Program-made: the position numbers and the translations under genes
Origin: Maricaulis sp.
GTDB taxonomy: Bacteria > Pseudomonadota > Alphaproteobacteria > Caulobacterales > Maricaulaceae
DNA: 61,738 bases
Assembly: GCF_030149515.1 (NCBI RefSeq)
Contig: NZ_JASBRI010000002.1
Location: 1-61,738 of the forward strand
Direction: 5' to 3'
The notes under the pieces: generated by a model
Told to the model about the DNA's origin: nothing
Databases searched by the model: none
The model's input: the letters and a program-made list of their open reading frames with translations, nothing else
Shown: one piece after another, positions 42,600 to 50,300 of the stretch
Layout: each line of letters opens with the position of its first letter
Position numbering within the stretch: position 1 is the first letter of the stretch

Positions 42600-43760
42600 T
42601 CAGGTCCGCTGCACCAGCCCGCCCGGCAGCCGGGCCAGCGATCCGTCGAATTCCAGCTCTATCAGCACGGCCTGGACGGTGCCGACCGGCAGGCGGGCCT
42701 GGCGTGCCAGCTCGTCCGGCGAGACCGGGGCCGGCGAGAGCAGGGCGCGCACCCGGTCGGCCGGGTCCGCGGCCTCCGGCATATCATGCTCAGGCGCCGC
42801 CGCAGGTGCCGTGTCGTCAGTCGCGTCAAGCCAGGACCAGTCGGGCTCGCTGGCCGCGCCGCTGTCGGCCAGTCCGGGCGGGGCCGGCAGGGTCTGGGCC
42901 GCGGCGAGGACGGCGAGCACGTCCTCGACACTTTCGATCAGATGGGCGCCGTCACGCAGCAGCTGATTCGACCCTTTCGCGCGCGGGTCCAGCGGGGAAC
43001 CGGGTACGGCCATCACGTCACGGCCCTGTTCGGCGGCAAAACGGGCGGTGATCAGCGAGCCCGAGCGCAGGGCGGCCTCGACCACCAGCGTGGCCTGGGA
43101 AAGCCCGGAGATCAGCCGGTTGCGCCGCGGGAAGTCCCGCGCCGTGGGCACCCGGCCCAGGGGCGTTTCCGAGACCAGCAGGCCCTGTTCCGCTATGGCA
43201 TCGTGCAGACCGGCGTGTTCGCGCGGATAGATGTGATCGATCCCGCCGGCCAGGACGGCCACGGTTCCGGTTTCCAGTGCACCGGCATGGGCCGCCCCGT
43301 CGATGCCGCGAGCCAGGCCCGACACCACCGTCACGCCCTCGCGACCCAGCCCGTGTGCCAGTTCGCGGGCAAAGCGCAGCCCGGCAACGGAAGCGTTGCG
43401 CGCGCCGACCATGGCACAGCAAGGCCTGTCGGCGAGGGCCGGATTGCCCATGGTCACGAGGGCCGGCGGGGCCGCGGGGATGGCGGCCAGAAGCGCCGGG
43501 AAGTCCGGATCGGGCGGGATTATCAGGCGGGCGCCGAAGGTTTCGACCGCGTCCAGCTCGGCCTCGATGGCTTCACGCGCCGGGATGCCGGGCGGCGGCT
43601 TTCCGGCCTTGCGGGCACGGCCGGGGAGGGCGTCGAGTGCGGCTTCTGCAGTTTTGTAGCGTGCGATGAGGCGGGCGAAATTGACCGGGCCAAGCCCGTT
43701 TGTGCGCGCCAGGCGCAGCCACATCACCCTTTCGGTGTGGCTGGGTCCGCCTTCGCTCAC
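42600..43760 (-). CDS. dprA: DNA processing protein DprA/Smf
   Basis: 386-residue DprA, which loads RecA on incoming single-stranded DNA during natural transformation. An N-terminal helical (SAM-like) part, WLRLARTNGLGPVNFARLI, precedes the Rossmann core with AMVGARNASVAGLRFARELA and VSGLARGIDGAAHAGAL, and FPRRNRLISGLS. After an acidic linker (about 300-335) the C-terminal winged helix appears (PVSPDELARQARLPVGTVQ). The start overlaps the plsY stop. Last gene of pyrB-pyrX-plsY-dprA. Confidence 0.93.
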   Translation of the reverse strand: MSEGGPSHTERVMWLRLARTNGLGPVNFARLIARYKTAEAALDALPGRARKAGKPPPGIPAREAIEAELDAVETFGARLIIPPDPDFPALLAAIPAAPPALVTMGNPALADRPCCAMVGARNASVAGLRFARELAHGLGREGVTVVSGLARGIDGAAHAGALETGTVAVLAGGIDHIYPREHAGLHDAIAEQGLLVSETPLGRVPTARDFPRRNRLISGLSQATLVVEAALRSGSLITARFAAEQGRDVMAVPGSPLDPRAKGSNQLLRDGAHLIESVEDVLAVLAAAQTLPAPPGLADSGAASEPDWSWLDATDDTAPAAAPEHDMPEAADPADRVRALLSPAPVSPDELARQARLPVGTVQAVLIELEFDGSLARLPGGLVQRT

Positions 43761-44380
43761 CCGGTGCCGTCATCGGCGGGCCCGGCCGCCTTCTTGCCGC
43801 CGATACGTGGCTCCTCGCCCTTGATGAGACGTGCGATATTGGCCCGGTGCAGCCAGTAGATCAGCCCGGTGAGACAGGCTGCCATGATGGCGGCGTCCGG
43901 TCGGCCGAGCAGCCAGGCGGCCATCGGTGCGGCCAGGGCAGCGGCCAGTGCGGACAGCGACGAAATGCGGAAAATGGCGGCCATGACCAGCCACGTCCCG
44001 ATGACAATCAGCCCCACCGGCCAATAGACCACCAGCATGGTTCCCACAAAGGTGGCCACGCCCTTGCCGCCCTTGAATTTCAGCCAGACCGGAAAGCAGT
44101 GCCCGATGAAGGCGGCGCCGCCGGCGACGAGCCCTGCAGTGGTGTCGAAGGCGAATCCGAAGACCGCCGCGGCAATGCCCGCCTTGCCGGCATCGAGAAG
44201 CAGCGTGGCGGCGGCGAGGTCCTTGCGCCCGGTGCGCAGTACATTGGTCGCACCGATATTGCCCGAACCGATCGCGCGGATATCGCCCAGCCCGGCCAGA
44301 CGTGTCAGCACCAGTCCGAACGGGATTGAGCCGAAGAGATAGCCGCCGAGGGCCGCGATTGCGAGGTATAGGGGTTGCAT
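43757..44380 (-). CDS. plsY: Glycerol-3-phosphate acyltransferase PlsY
   Basis: 207-residue inner-membrane enzyme that acylates glycerol-3-phosphate with acyl-phosphate, starting phospholipid synthesis. Family motifs are GSIPFGLVLTRLAG, IGSGNIGATNVLRTGRKDLA, and KFKGGKGVATFVGT. About five to six transmembrane helices. The stop overlaps the dprA start (ATGA), so translation is coupled; pyrX ends eight bases upstream. Confidence 0.93.
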   Translation of the reverse strand: MQPLYLAIAALGGYLFGSIPFGLVLTRLAGLGDIRAIGSGNIGATNVLRTGRKDLAAATLLLDAGKAGIAAAVFGFAFDTTAGLVAGGAAFIGHCFPVWLKFKGGKGVATFVGTMLVVYWPVGLIVIGTWLVMAAIFRISSLSALAAALAAPMAAWLLGRPDAAIMAACLTGLIYWLHRANIARLIKGEEPRIGGKKAAGPADDGTG

Positions 44381-44387
44381 GACCGAT

Positions 44388-45674
44388 CTACGTCTTGTGG
44401 TTGTGTATCGTGACTCCGCGGACGAAAGTTTGCAAGACCCGCCCCTGGAAACGCCGTCCGGCCCAGGCCGTATTGCCGCGCGCGGAGTGGAAGGCTTCCG
44501 GCTTGCACACCCAGGGCATGTCGCCGTCGACCAGGATCAGATCGGCCGGGGCGCCGGCCGCAATGCGGCCCTGCGGCAGGCCCAGCAGGTCAGCCGGGCC
44601 GCAAGTGAGGGGGCGCAGCGCCTCAGCCAGCTCCAGATCGCCCTCATGCACCAGGCCGAGCATGGCGCCCAGCAGGGTTTCCACGCCCATCGTCCCGGCA
44701 ATCGCCAGGGCAAAGGGTTCGCCCTTGTCGTCATAGGGTGTGGGACGGTGATCGGAAACGACCGCGTCGATCTCGCCATCGGCGACGGCCCGGACCAGAG
44801 CGAGCCGGTCGGCTTCAGAGCGCAGCGGTGGATCCATGCGGAACGCACTGTCCAGCCCGCCCGCATCGACCTCGTTCAGCGTAAGGTGGGCAACCGCCAC
44901 TGTCGCTGCGATTTCCAGATCGCGGCCGCGGGCGCGGCGCAGGGCGTCGAGCCCGGCTTCGGTCGAGAGGCGGTCGATCATCAGGCGTCCGCCGGTGAGT
45001 TCCGCCAGCGCCGCATCGCGTTCGATGGCGATGCGTTCGGAGACGGCGGGTTCGGCCGGCAGGCCCATGCGGGCCGACCAGTCGCTCTCCAGCGCCACCG
45101 TGCCGTCGCACAGGGCCGCATCGGCGGGCCGCACCGACAGCCAGACGTCGAACTGGCTGGTATCGGCCAGCAGCCGCCGCATTGTGCGGGTGTCGGCGAC
45201 GGGCCTGTCGCCGTTTCCGGCATAGACGGCCCCGCCGCGCACCATCAGGCCGATCTCGGCCATTTGGTTTCCGACCAGCCCCGTTGTGGCGCCGCAGGCG
45301 GACAGCAGGCGCACGCCGTGCTGGCCCAGACCGCGGGTCATGCCGGCAAATCCGTCGGCCTTGTCCAGCGGCGAGCGGTCATTCGGTGCCAGCACCAGCG
45401 TTCCGATCCCGCCCGCCGCCGCGCCCGCGACCAGCGTGTCCAGCGTTTCCCCGTCCGGTGTCAGGGCCGGTTCCTTGGCTGCGCGCAGATCGATCAGGGC
45501 CGGGGCGAGAATACGGCCCCGGGCATCGATCACCTCGTCGGCAGCGTCGATATCGATCTCGCTGCCGGTCTGGGCAATCACACCGTCTTCGACAAGCACG
45601 CCGCCGGGCGCGTCGTGGCCGGAGGCCGGATCGACGAGGCGAGCATTGATGATGGCCAGGCTGGTCGTGGTCAT
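44388..45674 (-). CDS. pyrX: Inactive dihydroorotase homologue PyrX (PyrC')
   Basis: 428-residue amidohydrolase-fold protein of the dihydroorotase family that lacks catalytic metal ligands. The usual HxH after strand one (PGLVDxHxH) is replaced by Arg-Ala-Ala: here PALIDLRAAKEP, residues 58-69. The TPHH metal histidine is also gone (AHLTLNE), although SDHRPT keeps the aspartate. Such proteins are known as non-catalytic partners needed to hold aspartate transcarbamoylase (PyrB) in a dodecamer. Overlap with pyrB (ATGA at 45671-45674) supports this role. A true dihydroorotase must be elsewhere. Confidence 0.85.
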   Translation of the reverse strand: MTTTSLAIINARLVDPASGHDAPGGVLVEDGVIAQTGSEIDIDAADEVIDARGRILAPALIDLRAAKEPALTPDGETLDTLVAGAAAGGIGTLVLAPNDRSPLDKADGFAGMTRGLGQHGVRLLSACGATTGLVGNQMAEIGLMVRGGAVYAGNGDRPVADTRTMRRLLADTSQFDVWLSVRPADAALCDGTVALESDWSARMGLPAEPAVSERIAIERDAALAELTGGRLMIDRLSTEAGLDALRRARGRDLEIAATVAVAHLTLNEVDAGGLDSAFRMDPPLRSEADRLALVRAVADGEIDAVVSDHRPTPYDDKGEPFALAIAGTMGVETLLGAMLGLVHEGDLELAEALRPLTCGPADLLGLPQGRIAAGAPADLILVDGDMPWVCKPEAFHSARGNTAWAGRRFQGRVLQTFVRGVTIHNHKT

Positions 45675-46633
45675 GCCCCGGCCTCCTTGCGGATCACGCC
45701 GCCGATCAGTTCCAGCACCGCCATGCGCACGGCAACCCCGCTCTCGACCTGTTCCAGAATCACGCTCCGCTCCGGATCGTCGGCCAGCTTGGTATGGATT
45801 TCCGTGCCCCGGTTCATCGGCCCGGGATGCATCACGAGCACATCGGGCGAGCAGGCCTCCAGGCGTTCATGGGTAAGGCCGAAAAGGTGGAAGAATTCCC
45901 GCCCCGAGGGCACGAAGCCGCCGGACATGCGCTCCTTCTGCTGGCGCAGCGCCATGACCGCGTCGCACCCGGTCAGCGCGTCGTCGAGATCGTGGAAGAC
46001 ATCGCAGCCCCACTGGTCGACGTCCGGCGGCAGGAGTGTGGGCGGGGCGCAAAGGCGGATTTCCGCACCGAGAATATTCAGGAGGCCGATATTCGAACGG
46101 GCGACCCGCGAATGCAGGATGTCGCCGACGATCAGGATGCGTTTGCCGCCAACCTCGCCCCAGTGCTGGGCGAGGGTGAAACTGTCCAGCAGAGCCTGGG
46201 TGGGATGTTCGTGCATGCCGTCTCCGGCATTGACGACTGCAAGACCGGTCCGGTCGGCGAGAAATTTAGGCGCGCCGGTGGCGGAATGGCGCACCACCAT
46301 GATGTCGGGCCGCATTGCCGCCAGGGTCCGCGCTGTATCCGACAGACTCTCCCCCTTTGACGCCGAGGAACTGGCCATGGCGAAGTTCACCACGTCGGCA
46401 CCCAGCCGTTTGCCGGCCATCTCGAACGAGCCTTGCGTGCGCGTGGAAGCCTCGAAAAAGAGGTTCAGCACGGTCAGGCCCTGGAGCACGCCGGACGACT
46501 TGTCCGGTGTGCGGTTCACCGCCAGCCAGTGTGCGGCGCGTTCGAAAATGATGCGGATATCAACGGGATTGAGATCGGCCACCGAGACGAGGTGGCGGTG
46601 GGGGAAATCGTAGGAAAATGCGGCGCGGGTCAT
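45671..46633 (-). CDS. pyrB: Aspartate carbamoyltransferase catalytic subunit
   Basis: 320-residue enzyme forming carbamoyl-aspartate, second step of pyrimidine synthesis. The carbamoyl-phosphate loop is STRTQGSFEMAGKRLGAD (about residues 60-77), then HEHPTQALLDSFTL, and HPGPMNRGTEI near the C-terminus, all diagnostic. No regulatory subunit gene (pyrI) is nearby; the partner is pyrX. First gene of the leftward operon pyrB-pyrX-plsY-dprA. No attenuator obvious upstream. Confidence 0.95.
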   Translation of the reverse strand: MTRAAFSYDFPHRHLVSVADLNPVDIRIIFERAAHWLAVNRTPDKSSGVLQGLTVLNLFFEASTRTQGSFEMAGKRLGADVVNFAMASSSASKGESLSDTARTLAAMRPDIMVVRHSATGAPKFLADRTGLAVVNAGDGMHEHPTQALLDSFTLAQHWGEVGGKRILIVGDILHSRVARSNIGLLNILGAEIRLCAPPTLLPPDVDQWGCDVFHDLDDALTGCDAVMALRQQKERMSGGFVPSGREFFHLFGLTHERLEACSPDVLVMHPGPMNRGTEIHTKLADDPERSVILEQVESGVAVRMAVLELIGGVIRKEAGA

Positions 46634-46785
46634 CCCGCCTCCCGTATCGTCAGGCCCCGGAAAGATGTCTGCGGCGGTATAGGGGCAGTCGCGACACGGG
46701 GCAAGCCGACAGGATTTTTCGATCGCCTGCTCTTGCGCACCCTTGCCGGCTCACACAGATAACCCTGTCCATCAGGGAGGGCATC

Positions 46786-47295
46786 ATGATCGAAATCAGA
46801 CCGATGGCGCCGGGCGATGCGGACGCCGTGCTGCGCATCTACGGCGAGGGCATCGCGACAGGCCACGCGACCTTCGAAAGCACGACCCCGTCCTGGCCGG
46901 AGTTCGACGCCGGCAAGCTGGCCGAGCCCAGGCTCGTGGCGGTGGATGACGGCGAGATCCTCGGCTGGGCGGCGCTCAGTTCGGTCTCCTCGCGCTGCGT
47001 CTATGGCGGTGTCGGCGAGATGTCGGTCTATGTCGCCGAATCGGCGCGCGGGCGCGGTGTGGGCCGGGCCTTGCTGGCGGGCATCGTCGAGGCGTCCGAG
47101 GCGCAGGGCATCTGGATGCTGCAGGCCGGCATTTTCCCGGAGAATACGGCGTCGATCGCCTTGCACGAGCGATACGGTTTCAAGCGGCTGGGTGTGCTGG
47201 AGGGGCTGGGCAAGATGCCGCACGGGCCGCTGGCGGGACACTGGCGCGACGTGCTGCAGATGGCCCGGCGCAGCCGGGTGGCGGGTATCGACTGA
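46786..47295 (+). CDS. GNAT acetyltransferase, phosphinothricin/methionine-sulfone type
   Basis: 169-residue GNAT enzyme. The N-terminal IEIRPMAPGDADAVLRIYGEGI and HATFESTTPSW, the CoA loop RGRGVGRALL, and the C-terminal YGFKRLGVLEGLGKMPHG followed by W-R-D-V match the Pat/MnaT/YncA subgroup, which acetylates phosphinothricin- or methionine-sulfone-like amino acids. ATG 46786 follows GGGAGGG. Longer readings start in the divergent region shared with pyrB and are unsupported. Confidence 0.82.
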   Translation: MIEIRPMAPGDADAVLRIYGEGIATGHATFESTTPSWPEFDAGKLAEPRLVAVDDGEILGWAALSSVSSRCVYGGVGEMSVYVAESARGRGVGRALLAGIVEASEAQGIWMLQAGIFPENTASIALHERYGFKRLGVLEGLGKMPHGPLAGHWRDVLQMARRSRVAGID

Positions 47296-47337
47296 CGGGG
47301 CTTGACCCGTCCGTCCGCATCGCCTCTCGTTTCGTCC

Positions 47338-48297
47338 ATGAAAACTCTCTGCGGCGCGCTGGCGCTTTTCCTTGTTCCGACAACAGCGCTGGCCCAGCCG
47401 GAGGCCGAGCCCCGCTGTACGGTCGAACTTGTCGTACTCGGTGTGGCCCAGGACGGCGGTGCACCGCAAATGGGCAATCCGGACGATCCGGCCTGGGCCG
47501 ATCCCTCCCTGAGACGGCTGGCCACCTCGATCGCCGTCGTCGACCGCAGCCGCGAGGAGCGCTATCTGTTCGAGGCCACACCGGACATGCGCGAGCAGTT
47601 GCAGCGGCTGGACGAGTTCTACCCGGTCGACACGGCGCCGGGGCTGGACGGGATATTCCTCACCCACGGGCATGTCGGTCACTATGCCGGGCTGATCTTC
47701 CTGGGCTTCGAGAGCATGGGCGCACGCGAAGTGCCGGTGCATGTGATGCCTTCCATGGGGGCATTTCTCTTCTCCAACGGCCCCTGGGACCAGCTGGTGC
47801 GCTATCAGAACATCGTGCTGGAGGGCATCGAGGCGGGCGAACCTGCCACGGTCGGCGCGCTCACCGTGACACCGTTCGAAGTGCCCCATCGGCAGGAATA
47901 CACCGAAGTCGTCGGCTTTCGCATCGAGGGGCCGGACCGCACCGCGCTCTTCCTGCCCGACATCGACAGCTGGGAGGAGTGGGAAACGTGGCCTGCGGGT
48001 GAACCGGCGCGCATCGAGGAGATGATCGCCTCGGTGGATGTCGCCTATCTGGACGCCACCTTCTTTGCCAACGGCGAAATCCCCGGCCGCGACATGTCGG
48101 GATTTCCCCACCCCTTCATCACCCATTCCATGGACCGCTTTGCGGACCTGCCGGCCGAAGAGAAGGCCAAGATCCGCTTCATCCATTTCAACCACACCAA
48201 CCCGGTCCGCTTCCCCGACGCACCGGAGCGGGAGCAGGTGTTCGAGGCCGGGTTCGGCCTGGCGGACGAGGGCGAGCGGTATTGTCTGGGGGATTAG
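47338..48297 (+). CDS. Secreted metallo-beta-lactamase-fold protein, PqqB-like
   Basis: 319-residue protein with signal peptide (MKTLCGALALFLVPTTALA). The remainder resembles PqqB: VVLGVAQDGGAPQMG, FEATPDMREQL, and the metal-site motif FLTHGHVGHYAGL, in which the usual HxHxDH reads HGHVGH, so the aspartate is a glycine. IHFNHTNP is near the end. With no other pqq genes and a signal peptide it is unlikely to make PQQ and may be a periplasmic hydrolase. Followed by a palindromic repeat. Confidence 0.72.
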   Translation: MKTLCGALALFLVPTTALAQPEAEPRCTVELVVLGVAQDGGAPQMGNPDDPAWADPSLRRLATSIAVVDRSREERYLFEATPDMREQLQRLDEFYPVDTAPGLDGIFLTHGHVGHYAGLIFLGFESMGAREVPVHVMPSMGAFLFSNGPWDQLVRYQNIVLEGIEAGEPATVGALTVTPFEVPHRQEYTEVVGFRIEGPDRTALFLPDIDSWEEWETWPAGEPARIEEMIASVDVAYLDATFFANGEIPGRDMSGFPHPFITHSMDRFADLPAEEKAKIRFIHFNHTNPVRFPDAPEREQVFEAGFGLADEGERYCLGD

Positions 48298-48302
48298 ATC
48301 GC

Positions 48303-48446
48303 CATCCTCCCCCTTGATGGGGGAGGGGGACCGACGCGCAGCGGCGGTGGAGGGGGTGAATCCCGATGCTGGCAGGGTCGCCGCCACCTCGCCCCCACCC
48401 CTTCCGTCCGGCTTTGCCGGACACCTTCCCCATCGAGGGGAAGGAT
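48303..48446. repeat. Palindromic intergenic repeat, copy A
   Basis: About 144 bp bounded by two 21-base near-palindromes, CCTCCCCCTTGATGGGGGAGG (48306-48326; 21 bases, given here in part: CCTCCCCCTTGATGGG) and its counterpart CCTTCCCCATCGAGGGG at 48424-48444. The core has GGGGTGAATCCCGATGCTGG and CACCTCGCCCCCACCCC, shared with copy B (52314-52472). An internal CCGGC-ttt-GCCGG hairpin is present. It fills the gap between the convergent PqqB-like and AEC transporter genes. Confidence 0.8.
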
Positions 48447-48455
48447 GAAAATCCC

Positions 48456-49373
48456 CTAGCCCAGCAGCCAGAGCCAGAACGGGATGGTCACGAAGCAGAA
48501 GAGCGCTGACGCCGTGATGTCCCCGGCGGAATAGGGCGCGTCGCCGCCCATCTGCTTGGCCAGCACATAGGCCGAGGCGGCGCCAGGGCTGGCGCCGGTG
48601 AGCAGGAGCACGGTCAGAGGCACGCCTTCGATGCCCAGCGCCCGGCCGATGCCGTAGAAGACCAGCGGCGCGATCATCAGCTTGAGAAAGACCGACAGGG
48701 CCAGAAGGCGCGGACGCGCCTTCATGGCGGTGAAGTTGAGCCCGGCGCCGACGGCCAGGAGGATCAGCGGCAGGGCCGCCTGGCCCATCAGATCGATCGT
48801 GCCCGTCACCATCACGGGCAGCGGGATATTGCCCAGATTGACGATGCCGCCGGCGGCCGAGCCCAGGATCAACGGATTGGTGGCGATGCGGTAGAGAATG
48901 GAATTCCATTGCGGCCTGGCCCCGTCGCCCCACACCGCCAGCACGGCAACACACTCCATGTTCACCAGCGGGATCGAGGCCACCATGACCAGGGCGACGA
49001 GGATCTCGCCCTCATCCCCGAACAGGGCGATGCCCAGGGCCAGGATCAGCAGCCCGTTCCAGCGGCAGGTCGCCTGGAACAGGCTGGTGAAGGTGGGATT
49101 GGGGATCGTCAGGAAGGGTTTCAGGGCCAGGGTGAGGCCCGCCATGGCCAAAAAGCCCAGCATGGCCGCCGCGATGAAGGTGCCCAGCTGGATATCGCTC
49201 AGATCGGCATGGCTGATCGATGAGAACAAGAGCGCCGGCGACAGCCCCAGATAGGCCAGGCGCGATATCGGTCCCCAGCTGTCATCGGGCAGGAGATTGG
49301 ACCGGCGCAACAGCCAGCCGATGAAAATGACGCCGAAGACGGGGACGAGGGCGGTGACGATGGGTGATTGCAT
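48456..49373 (-). CDS. AEC (auxin efflux carrier) family transporter
   Basis: 305-residue inner-membrane transporter with about ten helices in two inverted halves. VFGVIFIGWLLRR at the N-terminus, LAYLGLSPALLFSSI, the middle NPLILGSAAGGIVNLG and the late SPGAASAYVLAKQMGG match AEC/MleP-type permeases, which export or import carboxylates such as malate. The substrate is unknown. Copy A of the repeat follows its stop; a single repeat end (49409-49435) lies just upstream. Confidence 0.85.
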   Translation of the reverse strand: MQSPIVTALVPVFGVIFIGWLLRRSNLLPDDSWGPISRLAYLGLSPALLFSSISHADLSDIQLGTFIAAAMLGFLAMAGLTLALKPFLTIPNPTFTSLFQATCRWNGLLILALGIALFGDEGEILVALVMVASIPLVNMECVAVLAVWGDGARPQWNSILYRIATNPLILGSAAGGIVNLGNIPLPVMVTGTIDLMGQAALPLILLAVGAGLNFTAMKARPRLLALSVFLKLMIAPLVFYGIGRALGIEGVPLTVLLLTGASPGAASAYVLAKQMGGDAPYSAGDITASALFCFVTIPFWLWLLG

Positions 49374-49408
49374 GGCGACCCTTAATTATTGTGCTTCGGG
49401 ACCGTGGT

Positions 49409-49435
49409 CATCCTTCCCCATCGGGGGGAAGGATG
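49409..49435. repeat. Single palindrome of the intergenic repeat family, copy C
   Basis: CATCCTTCCCC-ATCGG-GGGGAAGGATG, perfect 11-base arms, matching the terminal palindromes of copies A and B. It occupies the 76-bp gap between ruvX and the AEC transporter gene, both leftward, and could act as an mRNA stem-loop there. Confidence 0.7.
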
Positions 49436-49449
49436 GTTTGAGCCTGGCC

Positions 49450-49905
49450 TCACCCACCGGTTTGCGCCAGCCGGTCCAGCGCGCTCTGCAGGATATTCGC
49501 TGCGGCATGGGCGTCGATGATCTCGCGGCGCTTGTCGCGGCGCACGCCGGCGGAAATCAGCTTTTCCTCGGCCTCGAAGGTGGACAGGCGCTCGTCCTGG
49601 AAGACAAGGGGAATATCGCGCAGGCGCAACAGGTTGCGGGCCATGGCCTTCGCGGACTGGGCGCGTGGCCCCTCGCTGCCATCCATATTCACCGGCAGGC
49701 CCATGATCAGGCCGGCAGCCTCGCGTTCGTCCATGAGATGGAAGATGCGCTCGGCATCGGCGGTGAATTTGGTGCGCCTGATCGTCTCGACCGGTGTCGC
49801 CAGCCCGCGCGAGGCGCCGCAGGCGGCGACACCGATGGTCTTTGTACCCGGATCGAGAGCGATCAGCGGGCCGTCCGGCAGGTCTTCGAGGGCGACAATG
49901 GGCAT
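49450..49905 (-). CDS. ruvX: YqgF/RuvX pre-16S rRNA nuclease
   Basis: 151-residue RNase H-fold protein that matures the 5' end of 16S rRNA (formerly proposed as a Holliday junction resolvase). Acidic active-site segments are ALDPGTKTIGVA (residue about 18), VFQDERLSTFEAEE and IIDAHAAANIL. VNMDGSEGPRAQS is a family block. ATG 49905 gives usual length; a longer frameshifted reading on the same strand is not coding. Divergent from gatC. Confidence 0.93.
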   Translation of the reverse strand: MPIVALEDLPDGPLIALDPGTKTIGVAACGASRGLATPVETIRRTKFTADAERIFHLMDEREAAGLIMGLPVNMDGSEGPRAQSAKAMARNLLRLRDIPLVFQDERLSTFEAEEKLISAGVRRDKRREIIDAHAAANILQSALDRLAQTGG

Positions 49906-50006
49906 GGCGGCGAGATGCGCCGTGCACGTGCAGCCGTCAAGCTTTCTTGCACCCGCGAAGGGCGGTTGCTACTCAAGCGGCTTCGAATATCCGGAGTGAT
50001 TTTCCC

Positions 50007-50294
50007 ATGTCCGTCACCGCCGACGATGTGCGCCGCATTGCGCGTCTCGCCCGACTGGCCGAACCCGAGGACCGGGTCGAGGCGCTGGTCGGCGAGCTCA
50101 ATGGAATCCTGAACTGGATCGAACAGCTGAACGAGGTCGATGTCGACGGCGTGCAGGCCATGACAACACCGGTCGCCTTCCCGCTGCCGATGCGCAAGGA
50201 CGAGATCACCGATGGCGGCATCCGCGACCAGGTACTCGCCAACGCTCCCCGGTCCGACGAGGGCTTCTTCGTCGTGCCGAAATCGGTGGAGTAG
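50007..50294 (+). CDS. gatC: Asp-tRNA(Asn)/Glu-tRNA(Gln) amidotransferase subunit C
   Basis: 95-residue GatC, the linker subunit that stabilises GatA and GatB in the amidotransferase. TADDVRRIARLARLAEPED at the start, LNGILNWIEQLNEVDVDGV, and the tail DQVLANAPRSDEGFFVVPKS are diagnostic. ATG 50007 with GGAG eleven bases before. gatA follows after six bases. Confidence 0.93.
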   Translation: MSVTADDVRRIARLARLAEPEDRVEALVGELNGILNWIEQLNEVDVDGVQAMTTPVAFPLPMRKDEITDGGIRDQVLANAPRSDEGFFVVPKSVE

Positions 50295-50300
50295 GGGCTC

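Noticed and set aside
44388..45674. Catalytic dihydroorotase
   Set aside because: The HxH metal motif is absent and a second metal histidine is lost.
44379..46613. 744-codon rightward frame opposite pyrX/pyrB
   Set aside because: Antisense shadow; the leftward strand has intact pyrB and pyrX joined by ATGA.
47338..48297. PQQ biosynthesis locus
   Set aside because: Only a PqqB-like, exported protein is present; no pqqA, C, D or E nearby.
46630..48954. 774-codon leftward open frame across the GNAT and PqqB-like genes
   Set aside because: Crosses several genuine genes and a repeat; composition typical of non-coding frames in GC-rich DNA.
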